NCBI GenBank assembly: GCA_005885285.1
Contig: VAZG01000213.1
Span: forward strand, 1 to 48,299
Length of the DNA stretch: 48,299 nt
Direction of reading: 5' to 3'
Origin: Alphaproteobacteria bacterium
Lineage (GTDB): Bacteria > Pseudomonadota > Alphaproteobacteria > Rhizobiales > Xanthobacteraceae
Part shown: positions 1 through 7,803 of the stretch, piece after piece
Layout of the letters: every line of letters begins with the position of its first letter
Position numbering within the stretch: the first letter of the stretch is position 1
The notes under the pieces: generated by a model
Databases searched by the model: none
What the model saw: the letters and a program-made list of their open reading frames with translations, nothing else
What the model was told of the DNA's origin: nothing
Position numbers and translations under genes: made by a program

Positions 1-189
1 GGCGGATACCTGGCCTTTCTGGTGGCGGTCAGCTATCTGCCAATCGGACCGGTCTCCGCCATAAGAGAGTGCAGCGCGCTGTTTGGCGTTCTAATCGGCG
101 TCTTCATCGTGAAAGAGCGCTTCGGGGTCGTCCGGGCGATCGGCGCATTTCTTATGACAGGCGGTATCGTGCTTTTGTCGCTGTTCTGA
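1..189 (+). CDS. EamA/DMT-family transporter, C-terminal end (partial)
   Basis: The window opens inside this gene, and only the last 62 codons are present. They read as two hydrophobic segments, ending with a short glycine- and leucine-rich helix. The middle carries the pattern PIGPVSAIRECSALFGVLIG, followed by a K-E-R turn and a final helix. That is how the last two membrane helices of EamA (DMT superfamily) inner-membrane exporters usually look. The family moves small metabolites, but nothing here points to a substrate. The stop is TGA at 187-189. No downstream gene is clearly co-transcribed, because decayed DNA follows. Confidence 0.75.
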   Translation, partial: GGYLAFLVAVSYLPIGPVSAIRECSALFGVLIGVFIVKERFGVVRAIGAFLMTGGIVLLSLF

Positions 190-282
190 ATTGCGGAACA
201 GGTATCAGAACAATCGTCCTGCGGAGTGGTAACCGATGGGAATGTGCCCGCCGGCTCCTATGACGGTTGGCACAGAACGGAC

Positions 283-749
283 ATCAGAACGCAGCGAGGT
301 GAAAACCTAATTGGCATCGTGCGCCAAGTTGCGCTCGTCGGCATAATGGCGACATGCACGACCTTCGTCATCATGACAGGGGGCGTTGACTTGTCGGTTG
401 GACCGGTTCTCGCCATTGCAGGCCTCATCTCTACGGGATCTTTGGCGTTGGGGCGGCCCTCGCTGGGATCATTCAATCTTCCCAGGTCCATACAGTGCTA
501 GCGACATACGGGCCATTCGGTACGGAGCTCGACGTCATCGCCGCTGTCGTTTTGGGCGGGACAAGCATCATGGGGGCAACGGGTCCGTGGCGCGGACGCT
601 GCTGGGCGTGTTCTTCTTGGGTGTGGTAAACAACGGCATGAACATTTCTCAATGTTCCGATCGACATCAACCTAATTTGCAAAGGGGCGATCATAGTCAT
701 TGCGCTTGCTCTTGCGGCTCGCGCGAGACAAAGTAGCTCAAAAATGTAA
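283..749 (+). pseudogene. Decayed RbsC-type sugar ABC permease
   Basis: Three reading frames in turn give pieces of a ribose/xylose-type permease. The first (about 283-450) holds the diagnostic TFVIMTGGVDLSVG segment. The second (about 450-590) holds ELDVIAAVVLGGTSIMGATG, the conserved C-terminal-half motif. The third and fourth (about 595-749) give TLLGVFFLGVVNNGMN and a last helix. About 130 residues between the first two pieces are missing compared with intact homologues such as the permeases at 4607 and 35029. One large deletion and at least two frameshifts make this non-functional. Its last stop codon lies inside the operator at 745-758. It may be a remnant of an older copy of the operon that follows. 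Confidence 0.8.
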
Positions 750-758
750 TCGATTACA
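745..758. promoter_or_regulatory. LacI-family operator (perfect 14-bp palindrome)
   Basis: TGTAATCGATTACA is a perfect inverted repeat with the central CG step typical of LacI/GalR-family operators. It lies 48 bp upstream of the start codon at 807, at the head of the operon 807-6626. The sugar operon is therefore probably repressed by a LacI-family regulator. No such regulator is encoded in this window, so it must lie elsewhere, possibly just upstream. Confidence 0.7.
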
Positions 759-806
759 AATTGACCTGTGCCGGATTGGCGTTCGGCCGGCGGGGAGGAA
801 ATTGTC

Positions 807-1859
807 ATGAGGACGATCAAGGGGCCAGCTATCTTTCTCGCGCAATTCGCGGGCGACGCGCCGCCGTTCAATTCATTCGACGCGATTTGTGGCTGGGCCG
901 CTTCCCTCGGCTACAGGGGGGTGCAGATACCGAGCTGGGACACGCGCCTGTTTGATCTGGTCAAGGCATCCGATTCGACGACCTATTGCGACGAGATCAA
1001 GGGAATCGCAGCCGGTCATGGCCTCGCGATCACCGAGTTGTCGACGCATTTGCAGGGCCAGCTCGTCGCAGTCCATCCGGCTTATGACATTGCGTTCGAC
1101 GGCTTCGCGATCCCGCAGGTGCGCAATAATCCAAAAGCGCGGACCGAATGGGCGATCGACCAGGTCAAGCGAGCGCTGCGGGCGTCAAGGCATCTGGGCT
1201 TGAGCGCGCACGCGACATTTTCAGGCGCCCTGGCGTGGCCGTACGTCTATCCCTGGCCGCAGCGCCCCGCCGGGCTGGTCGAGGCCGCCTTTGACGAGCT
1301 GGCGAAGCGCTGGGCGCCGTTGCTCGACGAAGCCGACGAGAACGGAATCGACATCTGCTATGAGATTCATCCAGGTGAGGATCTCCATGATGGCGCGAGC
1401 TACGAGATGTTCCTTGAGCGGGTGCGGGGGCATGGGCGCGCCAACCTGCTCTACGATCCCTCTCACTTCGTGCTGCAGCAGCTCGACTATCTCGAATACA
1501 TCGACATCTACCATCAGCGCATCAAGGCCTTTCACGTGAAGGACGCGGAGTTCAATCCAACCGGACGGCAGGGTGTGTATGGCGGCTATCAAAACTGGGT
1601 GAACCGGGCCGGCCGCTTTCGTTCGCTTGGCGATGGGCAGGTCAATTTCGGTGGGATTTTTTCCAGGCTTGCGGCCTACGATTACGGCAGCTGGGCGGTG
1701 CTCGAATGGGAGTGCGCGCTCAAACACCCCGAGGTGGGTGCGCGCGAAGGCGCGGAGTTCATTGCGAAGCACATCATCCGTGTGACAGAACGCGCCTTCG
1801 ACGACTTCGCGGGCGCCGGCACCGATGATGCTGCCAATCGCAAGATGCTCGGCCTCTGA
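807..1859 (+). CDS. Sugar phosphate isomerase/epimerase (TIM barrel, AP endonuclease family 2 fold)
   Basis: A 350-residue cytoplasmic protein of the xylose-isomerase-like TIM-barrel family that holds many sugar and inositol isomerases and epimerases. Metal-site candidates are seen in order: a Glu in CYEIHPGED, Asp and His in LLYDPSHFVLQ, His in AFHVKDAEF and Glu in AVLEWECAL. The start is the ATG at 807 because GGGGAGGA lies at 792-799. A GTG 39 bases upstream in frame lacks such a site. It is the first gene of an operon with an NAD(P)-dependent oxidoreductase and an importer, so it probably isomerises the imported sugar or its oxidised product. The exact substrate cannot be read from sequence. 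Confidence 0.85.
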   Translation: MRTIKGPAIFLAQFAGDAPPFNSFDAICGWAASLGYRGVQIPSWDTRLFDLVKASDSTTYCDEIKGIAAGHGLAITELSTHLQGQLVAVHPAYDIAFDGFAIPQVRNNPKARTEWAIDQVKRALRASRHLGLSAHATFSGALAWPYVYPWPQRPAGLVEAAFDELAKRWAPLLDEADENGIDICYEIHPGEDLHDGASYEMFLERVRGHGRANLLYDPSHFVLQQLDYLEYIDIYHQRIKAFHVKDAEFNPTGRQGVYGGYQNWVNRAGRFRSLGDGQVNFGGIFSRLAAYDYGSWAVLEWECALKHPEVGAREGAEFIAKHIIRVTERAFDDFAGAGTDDAANRKMLGL

Positions 1860-1885
1860 AAGCCATTGAGACTGGAGTCCGCGAA

Positions 1886-3061
1886 ATGACCATCGAGGGA
1901 CGCAGAGAAGAGCACCACCCCGGCCGCATCCGCCTCGGCATGGTCGGCGGCGGCAAAGGCGCCTTCATTGGCGCGGTCCACCGCATCGCGGCGCGGATCG
2001 ACGACCAGTTCGAACTGGTAGCGGGTGCGCTGTCTTCCGATCCAGAACGGGCGAAGGCCTCGGCGCTGGAAATCGGCCTCGCCGCAAACCGCGCGTACGG
2101 ATCGTATGAGGAGATGGCGAAAGCCGAAGCGGCACGGCCCGACGGCATCGAGGCGGTGTCGATCGTGACGCCAAACCACATGCACGCACCCGTCGCGCGC
2201 GCATTTCTCGAGGCCGGCATCCACGTAATCTGCGACAAGCCCATGACTACCACCGTGGCGGATGCACAAGCGCTGGTCGATCTTGTCGCCAGGACCGGCG
2301 CAGTCTTCTGCCTCACTCACAATTACACCGGCTATCCGATGGTCCGGCAGGCACGGGCGATGGTCGTCGCCGGCGAGCTCGGTGCGATCCGCGTCGTGCA
2401 GGCCGAGTATCCGCAGGACTGGTTGACGACACGGGCCGAACTCGCTGGCAGCAAGCAAGCCGAATGGCGCACCGATCCGCAACGATCGGGGGCCGGTGGC
2501 AGCATTGGCGACCTCGGCACGCATGCCTACAATCTCGCCGCGTTCGTCACAGGACTTGAGACCGATCAACTGCTTGCGCAGCTCTCGACTTTCGTGGCGG
2601 GTCGCCAGCTCGACGACGATGTGCAAATTCTGTTGCGTTATAAGGGTGGCGCGCGCGGCATGTTATGGGCGAGCCAGGTGGCGGTCGGCAACGAGAACGG
2701 TCTGAAGTTCCGCGTCTACGGCACCGACGGCGGGCTGGAATGGTCGCAGGCGGATCCGAACTATCTCTGGTTCACGCGCTTCGGCGAGCCGAAACAGCTT
2801 CTGACGCGCGGCGGCGCCGCGGTGCGGCCCGAAGCTGGGCGCGTCACGCGTGTGCCCAGCGGTCACCCGGAAGGTTATCTCGAAGGCTTTGCCACGATCT
2901 ACACCGAGGCTGCGCGCGCCATCCGCACCGTGCGCGAATTGCGGAAGCCGGATTCCGAGGTTTTGTACCCAACCGTCAGGGACGGGCTCGCTGGCATGCA
3001 GTTCATTGATGCTGCGGTGAGATCGTCGGCGAACGGAAACGTCTGGACCAAGATCGCATGA
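1886..3061 (+). CDS. Gfo/Idh/MocA-family oxidoreductase
   Basis: A 391-residue NAD(P)-dependent dehydrogenase of the Gfo/Idh/MocA family, whose members oxidise sugars, inositols or sugar acids. The N-terminal Rossmann fold shows [13 protein letters not shown]. It is followed by [11 protein letters not shown] and then [12 protein letters not shown], which carries the family's EKP-type lysine as DKP. The C-terminal part contains [15 protein letters not shown], with the conserved Asp and His of the active site. It lies 26 bp after the isomerase gene, and its stop overlaps the next start as ATGA (3058-3061), so translation is probably coupled. Together with the isomerase it suggests oxidation followed by isomerisation of an imported polyhydroxy compound. 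Confidence 0.9.
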   Translation: MTIEGRREEHHPGRIRLGMVGGGKGAFIGAVHRIAARIDDQFELVAGALSSDPERAKASALEIGLAANRAYGSYEEMAKAEAARPDGIEAVSIVTPNHMHAPVARAFLEAGIHVICDKPMTTTVADAQALVDLVARTGAVFCLTHNYTGYPMVRQARAMVVAGELGAIRVVQAEYPQDWLTTRAELAGSKQAEWRTDPQRSGAGGSIGDLGTHAYNLAAFVTGLETDQLLAQLSTFVAGRQLDDDVQILLRYKGGARGMLWASQVAVGNENGLKFRVYGTDGGLEWSQADPNYLWFTRFGEPKQLLTRGGAAVRPEAGRVTRVPSGHPEGYLEGFATIYTEAARAIRTVRELRKPDSEVLYPTVRDGLAGMQFIDAAVRSSANGNVWTKIA

Positions 3062-4602
3062 GCGCCGAGAGGCCCATCTGCGAGCGCGCGCCGCCGCCGC
3101 TGCTGAGGGCTGAGGGGCTCGGCAAGTCCTTTGGCCCGGTCGAGGTGCTGAAGGATATTGCGCTGTCGGTCCGTCGGGGCAAGGTGCATGCCATCATCGG
3201 CGAGAACGGCGCCGGGAAATCGACGCTGATGAAGATCCTGGCTGGCCACCTGGCACCGACCACAGGGACACTCGAGATTGACGGTGCGCCGCTTACGCTC
3301 GCCGGTCCGGTGGACGCCGAGCGGCGCGGCATCGTTCTGGTGCATCAGGAGATCCTGCTCGCGTCGGATCTCACCGTCGCGCAGAACCTTTTTCTCGGGC
3401 GTGAGCTGCGCAAAGGTCTGGTTCTCGACGACCGCGCCATGAATGCGCGCGCACGCCGGGCAATCCTTGACCTTGGTGTGGAGCTCGATCCGAATACCGT
3501 CGTTCGCAATCTTTCGATTGCGCAGCGGCAGCTCGTGCAGATCGCGCGAGCGCTTCTCGTGCCCCACCGCGTCGTCATCTTCGATGAACCGACGGCGTCG
3601 CTGACGCCGATTGAGACGGAGGCGCTTCTCAAGGTGATCGGCGACATACGGGCCAAGGGTACGGCCGTGCTCTACATTTCGCATCGCCTGCCGGAGGTGA
3701 AGGCGATCGCCGACGAGGTGACCGTGCTCCGCGACGGCCGTCTCGTCGCCGCGCGGCCTGCTGGAGAATTGCAGCCGGCCGACATGGCCCGCCTGATGGT
3801 CGGCCGCGATGTTACGAAATTGTATCCGGCTCGGCAATCAGTGTGGACACAGGAACCGGTGCTCGAGGTCCGGGATTTTTCCGTTCCCGGCTTCGTGAGC
3901 AACGCTTCGTTCAAGCTCAGGAAAGGCGAAATTCTCGGCTTCGCGGGCCTTGTCGGCGCGGGGCGAACCGAGTTGATGGAAAGCGTTGTCGGCGTGAGAC
4001 CGGGCCACGGCACAGTCAAGCTCGATGGAGCGCGCGTGCACTTCGCGAATGCCCACGACAGCATGCGCGCCGGCATCGTCTATCTTAGCGAGGATCGCAA
4101 AGGAAAGGGCTTGCTGCTTGGCCAAAGCTTGCGCGTCAATGTGACGCTTGCAGCGCTGCAAAGATTTACCCATGGCCTGCAGATCGACCGCGCGCAGGAG
4201 CATGCGGCACTAGATGCTTCGATCGCCGCATTCGACATCCGCGTGCCCCGCCGGCGAATGCTCGCTGGCGAACTGTCCGGCGGCAACCAGCAGAAGCTTT
4301 TCCTCGCCAAGATGATGATGCTCAATCCCCGGATCGTTATCGTCGACGAACCGACCCGCGGCATCGACATCGGCACCAAGCAGCAGATCTATAGCTTCGT
4401 CGTGTCGCTGACTGACCGGGGTTGCTCGGTGATCGTCATCTCCTCTGAAATGCCGGAGCTCATCGGCATCTGCGATCGCATCGTTGTGATGCGCTCGGGC
4501 TGCATCGCCGGCGACCTCTCGGGCCGGCTCATGACCGAGCATGAGATCGTCATGATGGCCACGGGAGCAACATCCGAGGAGGCCGCCCTTGTGGCGGAGT
4601 GA
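3058..4602 (+). CDS. Sugar ABC transporter ATP-binding protein (RbsA/MglA type)
   Basis: A 514-residue protein with two fused nucleotide-binding domains, the normal form for ribose/galactose-type importers. The N-terminal domain has Walker A GENGAGKST at residues 48-56, a signature LSIAQRQ and Walker B VVIFDEPTA. The C-terminal domain has the usual degenerate Walker A-like FAGLVGAGRTEL, with signature LSGGNQQK and [11 protein letters not shown]. It sits on the cytoplasmic face and drives the permease encoded next. The start overlaps the preceding stop by four bases. The pairing with one permease gene and one binding-protein gene completes an importer. Confidence 0.93.
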   Translation: MSAERPICERAPPPLLRAEGLGKSFGPVEVLKDIALSVRRGKVHAIIGENGAGKSTLMKILAGHLAPTTGTLEIDGAPLTLAGPVDAERRGIVLVHQEILLASDLTVAQNLFLGRELRKGLVLDDRAMNARARRAILDLGVELDPNTVVRNLSIAQRQLVQIARALLVPHRVVIFDEPTASLTPIETEALLKVIGDIRAKGTAVLYISHRLPEVKAIADEVTVLRDGRLVAARPAGELQPADMARLMVGRDVTKLYPARQSVWTQEPVLEVRDFSVPGFVSNASFKLRKGEILGFAGLVGAGRTELMESVVGVRPGHGTVKLDGARVHFANAHDSMRAGIVYLSEDRKGKGLLLGQSLRVNVTLAALQRFTHGLQIDRAQEHAALDASIAAFDIRVPRRRMLAGELSGGNQQKLFLAKMMMLNPRIVIVDEPTRGIDIGTKQQIYSFVVSLTDRGCSVIVISSEMPELIGICDRIVVMRSGCIAGDLSGRLMTEHEIVMMATGATSEEAALVAE

Positions 4603-4606
4603 CGCG

Positions 4607-5611
4607 ATGGCCGAAGCTGCAGCCTCAGGCACGAGCCGGCATCGATGGTCGATCGACCTTGATCTCAAGGCCGTCGCACCATTTTTCGCGCTCGGCCTGG
4701 TGCTGCTTGTCGGCGGCTTGACCAACCCCAATGTGATCGGCGTCGGTAACCTGCTCAACGTGTTGACGCGCAGTGCCTTCATCGCGATCACCGCCATCGG
4801 CGCAACCTTCGTAATCTCGGCCGGCGGGCTCGACCTGTCGGTCGGCGCGATGATGGCGTTTGTCGCCAGCTTGATGATCATGTTCTTGAATAGCGGCGTG
4901 ATTGCCGATCCTGCGGTCATGCTGGTGGTGGCGATGATCATTGCGGTTGCGGTTGGTGCGGCTTGCGGCCTCGTGAACGGCCTCATCACCACGGTCGGGC
5001 GCATCGAGCCGTTCATCGCGACGCTCGGCACCATGGGAATATTTCGTGGACTCACAACTTGGCTGTCGCAAGGTGGAGCAATCACGTTGCGTTCCCCGGA
5101 TATCCAGTCGCTTTACCGTCCCGCCTATTTCGGCAGCGTGCTGGGCGTGCCGGTGCCAATCGTTGCCATCTTCGTGGCGGCCGGAATCGGTGCCTTCGTG
5201 CTCTACCGCACGCGTTACGGTCGCCATGTGATCGCCGTCGGCTCGAACGAGGAGGTCGCGCGCTATTCCGGCATTCCCGTCAACCGGGTGCGCACGGTGA
5301 CTTACGTCATACAGGGGCTGTGCGTTGCCATGGCGGTGCTGCTTTACGTTCCACGTCTTGGATCGACGTCGGCGACAAGCGGTCTGCTCTGGGAGTTGCA
5401 GGCGATCACCGCAGTCGTGGTGGGCGGTACCGCCTTGCGCGGCGGCGTCGGCCGGATCTGGGGGACGATCTGCGGCGCCTTCATTCTCGAGATCGTCGGC
5501 AACATCATGCTGCTTTCTAACTTCGTCAGCGAGTATCTGATCGGCGCCATCCAGGGCGCCATCATCATCGTTGCGATGCTCGTGCAGCGCTCGCTGGCGA
5601 AGCGTTCATGA
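4607..5611 (+). CDS. Sugar ABC transporter permease (RbsC type)
   Basis: A 334-residue inner-membrane protein with about eight to ten hydrophobic helices. It carries the family motif GATFVISAGGLDLSVGAMMA near the N terminus and LQAITAVVVGGTALRGGVGR in the C-terminal half. I chose the ATG at 4607 (MAEAAASGT...), just after the ATPase stop at 4602. An in-frame TTG at 4589 would overlap that gene and adds nothing recognisable. One permease gene implies a homodimer in the membrane. It matches the fragments of the decayed permease at 283-749 in its two diagnostic motifs. Confidence 0.92.
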   Translation: MAEAAASGTSRHRWSIDLDLKAVAPFFALGLVLLVGGLTNPNVIGVGNLLNVLTRSAFIAITAIGATFVISAGGLDLSVGAMMAFVASLMIMFLNSGVIADPAVMLVVAMIIAVAVGAACGLVNGLITTVGRIEPFIATLGTMGIFRGLTTWLSQGGAITLRSPDIQSLYRPAYFGSVLGVPVPIVAIFVAAGIGAFVLYRTRYGRHVIAVGSNEEVARYSGIPVNRVRTVTYVIQGLCVAMAVLLYVPRLGSTSATSGLLWELQAITAVVVGGTALRGGVGRIWGTICGAFILEIVGNIMLLSNFVSEYLIGAIQGAIIIVAMLVQRSLAKRS

Positions 5612-5678
5612 ACTTGGCCGGGGTCAACTGGGTCGCCCGGCGAAACAGCGAAGAGGCCCGGACGGAGTGGGAGAGAAC

Positions 5679-6626
5679 ATGCGTAAAGGATTGATCGGTT
5701 TGATGATCGCGATGGTGGCTCTGACCGGGGCCGCCCATGCACAAGAAAAGAAGATGACGATCGGAGTATCGATTCCGGCGGCCGACCATGGCTGGACCGC
5801 GGGTGTGGTGTTCCACGCTCAGCGCGTGGCCAAACTGCTGATGGCGGAGCATCCGGGGCTCAACGTCATCGTGAAGACCTCGCCGGATGCGGCGAGCCAG
5901 GCAAACGCGCTGGAGGACCTGACTACGCAGGGCATGAATGCGTTGGTGATCCTGCCGTCCGATCCCGACCCACTCGTCAACGCCATCAAGCAAGTAAAAA
6001 GCAAGCACGTCTTCGTCACGCTGGTCGATCGCGCACCAAGCAACAATGACAACTCGGTGCGTGATCTCTATGTCGCCGGCAACAATCCTGCCCTTGGCTC
6101 TACGGCGGGCGATTACATCAAGATGCACACGCCGGATGCCAAGGTCGTCGTGATTCGCGGCCTGCCGATTCCGATCGACCAGCAACGGCAGGACGGTTTC
6201 GACAAGGCGATCGCGGGCAGCAGCGTGAAGGTACTGGAAAAGCAGTTCGGCAACTGGAACCGCGATGATGCATTCAAGGTGATGCAGGACTATCTGACCA
6301 AATATCCGAAAATCGACGTCGTGTGGTGCCAGGACGACGACATGGCGGTCGGCGTGCTTCAGGCGATCGCGCAGGCAAAGCGAACCGACATCCAGTACGT
6401 TCTCGCCGGCGCGGGGTCGAAGGACATGGTGAAGAAGGTGATGGACGGCGACAAGCTGATCCCGGTCGACGTCCTTTACCCTCCAGCAATGATCGGCACC
6501 GCGCTGGAACTGACCGCTGCGGATCTGTACGCGCAGGTCCCGGTTCGGGGCAGCTACATCCTGGATGCGACACTGATCACCCCCGATAACGCGAAAGAGT
6601 TCTATTTCCCGGATTCGCCGTTCTGA
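5679..6626 (+). CDS. Periplasmic sugar-binding protein (RbsB-like, Peripla_BP_4)
   Basis: A 315-residue secreted protein. The first 22 residues (MRKGLIGLMIAMVALTGAAHA) form a clear Sec signal peptide ending in AHA. The mature protein starts with the ribose-binding-protein pattern TIGVSIPAADHGWTAGV. It continues with ALVILPSDPDPLVNAIKQ and a WCQDDDMAVGVLQAI motif that usually lines the sugar pocket. The start is the ATG at 5679, after GGGAGA. A longer in-frame ORF upstream lacks any signal sequence. It is the last gene of the operon, and a strong terminator follows 41 bp after the stop. It delivers the substrate to the permease and ATPase above. Confidence 0.92.
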   Translation: MRKGLIGLMIAMVALTGAAHAQEKKMTIGVSIPAADHGWTAGVVFHAQRVAKLLMAEHPGLNVIVKTSPDAASQANALEDLTTQGMNALVILPSDPDPLVNAIKQVKSKHVFVTLVDRAPSNNDNSVRDLYVAGNNPALGSTAGDYIKMHTPDAKVVVIRGLPIPIDQQRQDGFDKAIAGSSVKVLEKQFGNWNRDDAFKVMQDYLTKYPKIDVVWCQDDDMAVGVLQAIAQAKRTDIQYVLAGAGSKDMVKKVMDGDKLIPVDVLYPPAMIGTALELTAADLYAQVPVRGSYILDATLITPDNAKEFYFPDSPF

Positions 6627-6936
6627 TCGTCGCAGAACGAGATCAGCGGCTTTCCATCGTTCACGCGCCGGACCTCTGTGCTGCCATCCGCATGGAGGTC
6701 CGGTTTTGGCAGCGATCGGCTGCATCGTGACGGTCGCCAGCTCTCATCAATGCGGCGGCGAGGCCGTCAGCTAATCGGCGAGCTGCGAGGCACCGAGATC
6801 GGCAATACTGGTTCTGACCTGAGCCCCTTCTTTCATCTGGTCGATCTGAGAAGAAATGCGGCATTCAGGTCCAGCGTCGACCAGCCGCTCAGATCGGATT
6901 TACGTCGTGGACCTGGACCGGATCCTCGGTGAGGCG
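6627..6936. other. Gene-free stretch between two convergent genes
   Basis: Apart from the terminator at 6668-6707 I see no gene here. Frames of 60 to 130 codons exist on both strands, but none has a plausible ribosome-binding site or recognisable content. A short leftward frame around 6770-6880 reads IDQMKEGAQVRTSIADLGAS and could be the eroded end of a protein, though I cannot place it. Confidence 0.4.
6668..6707 (+). terminator. Rho-independent terminator of the isomerase/ABC operon
   Basis: A perfect 9-bp stem, CCGGACCTC at 6668-6676 with GAGGTCCGG at 6695-6703, encloses an 18-base loop and is followed directly by TTTT. It lies 41 bp after the binding-protein stop and points the same way, so it closes the 807-6626 operon. 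Confidence 0.85.
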
Positions 6937-7431
6937 CTAGCGGCGAGCGGCGCGCCGCCTTTTCGGGTTGTGCGGCCTGCGCGGCGTATCCGCGACTTTC
7001 CGAACGAATGTCGCGGATTCGCTGATTTCCTTTCCGTCCCGTCCACGCAGCGCAAGTCGCTGGACACGCTGCCCATTAGCCTTTTCCACGAGAACCGAGT
7101 GATGTTCCGATTTTCCAAAACAGTGATCCTCACCCCACTGCCGCAAACTGACGGTGACCAGAAACAGATCTCGCCCTTTGTCCGTGAGGAGATACTCCTG
7201 GTAGCCATCCTCATCGGAGATAGGGGTCATTTCTAGAACGCCGATCGCGACAAGATGCTTGAGGCGTGCCGTGAGTATCCCTTTCGAGATCCCAAGGCTT
7301 CTCTGAAATTCACCAAACCTCCGCATGCCGTCGAAGGCATCACGGATGATCAAGAGCGACCACCAGTCACCGATTTTGTCCAGTGCCCGGGCAACCGGGC
7401 ATTCGACCTGTCCAATGCTTGTTCTCTTCAT
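6937..7431 (-). CDS. HxlR-family winged-helix regulator
   Basis: A 164-residue DNA-binding protein. The HxlR (DUF24) hallmark is seen from residue 9: VECPVARALDKIGDWWSLLI, then LRRF-type spacing, LGISKGILTARLKHLVAIGVL and a wing ending in YLLTDKGRDL. Cys11 is the conserved N-terminal cysteine that serves as a redox or electrophile sensor in some members. The last 30 residues are basic and likely disordered (PKRRRAARR). It is read away from the truncated nitrilase and amidase genes. The 90-bp gap holds a duplicated operator-like sequence (7454-7511), so it probably controls both itself and the catabolic genes to the right. Confidence 0.88.
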   Translation of the reverse strand: MKRTSIGQVECPVARALDKIGDWWSLLIIRDAFDGMRRFGEFQRSLGISKGILTARLKHLVAIGVLEMTPISDEDGYQEYLLTDKGRDLFLVTVSLRQWGEDHCFGKSEHHSVLVEKANGQRVQRLALRGRDGKEISESATFVRKVADTPRRPHNPKRRRAARR

Positions 7432-7453
7432 CGCTCCTCCGGCAACAAATCGA

Positions 7454-7511
7454 AACTGGTTCTAAAATAAGACTAGACAAACGGAGATGCAACTGGTTCG
7501 ATAATAGAACC
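7454..7511. promoter_or_regulatory. Duplicated operator candidate for the HxlR regulator
   Basis: AACTGGTTC occurs twice, at 7454-7462 and 7491-7499, 37 bp apart. The second copy is half of a palindrome, GGTTC-gataata-GAACC at 7495-7511. The first has a weaker partner (GGTTCTAAAATAAGAC). The sites lie between the divergent HxlR and nitrilase-fragment genes. Two dyads on one promoter region fit the dimeric binding usual for HxlR proteins. Assignment to this regulator is inference from position. Confidence 0.55.
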
Positions 7512-7521
7512 ACGATCGGAG

Positions 7522-7776
7522 ATGACGAGAATGAATGCCGCAACTGCCAAAGCCGCCGAAACGGGCGCGGCGACCAAACGCAAGAGCCCCGTACGCGTCG
7601 CGGTAGTTCAATTCAATCCGCAGGTCGGTCTGGACAATTTTGAATCGAACGAGCTGGCTGCGCGCCTGCGTCCGCAGCAGGCGGCCAAGGAAGGCGCCAA
7701 TCTGATCGTGCTGCTGCCGGAGCTCGCGACCAGCGGTCGCAACAGACCTTCACTCACCGAAGCGAGCGTGAGTTAG
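7522..7776 (+). pseudogene. Truncated carbon-nitrogen hydrolase (nitrilase superfamily)
   Basis: An 84-codon ORF whose residues 24-73 match the N terminus of nitrilase-superfamily amidases. It shows VRVAVVQFNPQVG, then a helix, then ANLIVLLPELATSG with the first catalytic Glu (of the Glu-Lys-Cys triad) in LPEL. The family is normally 260-300 residues. Here the reading frame ends 11 residues later and no later fragment with the Lys or Cys motif is visible before the amidase gene at 7804. It therefore cannot be catalytic. It stands where the first structural gene of the HxlR-controlled operon is expected. Confidence 0.75.
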
Positions 7777-7803
7777 CCACGGATCGCTGAAAGGAAAAAA
7801 GTC

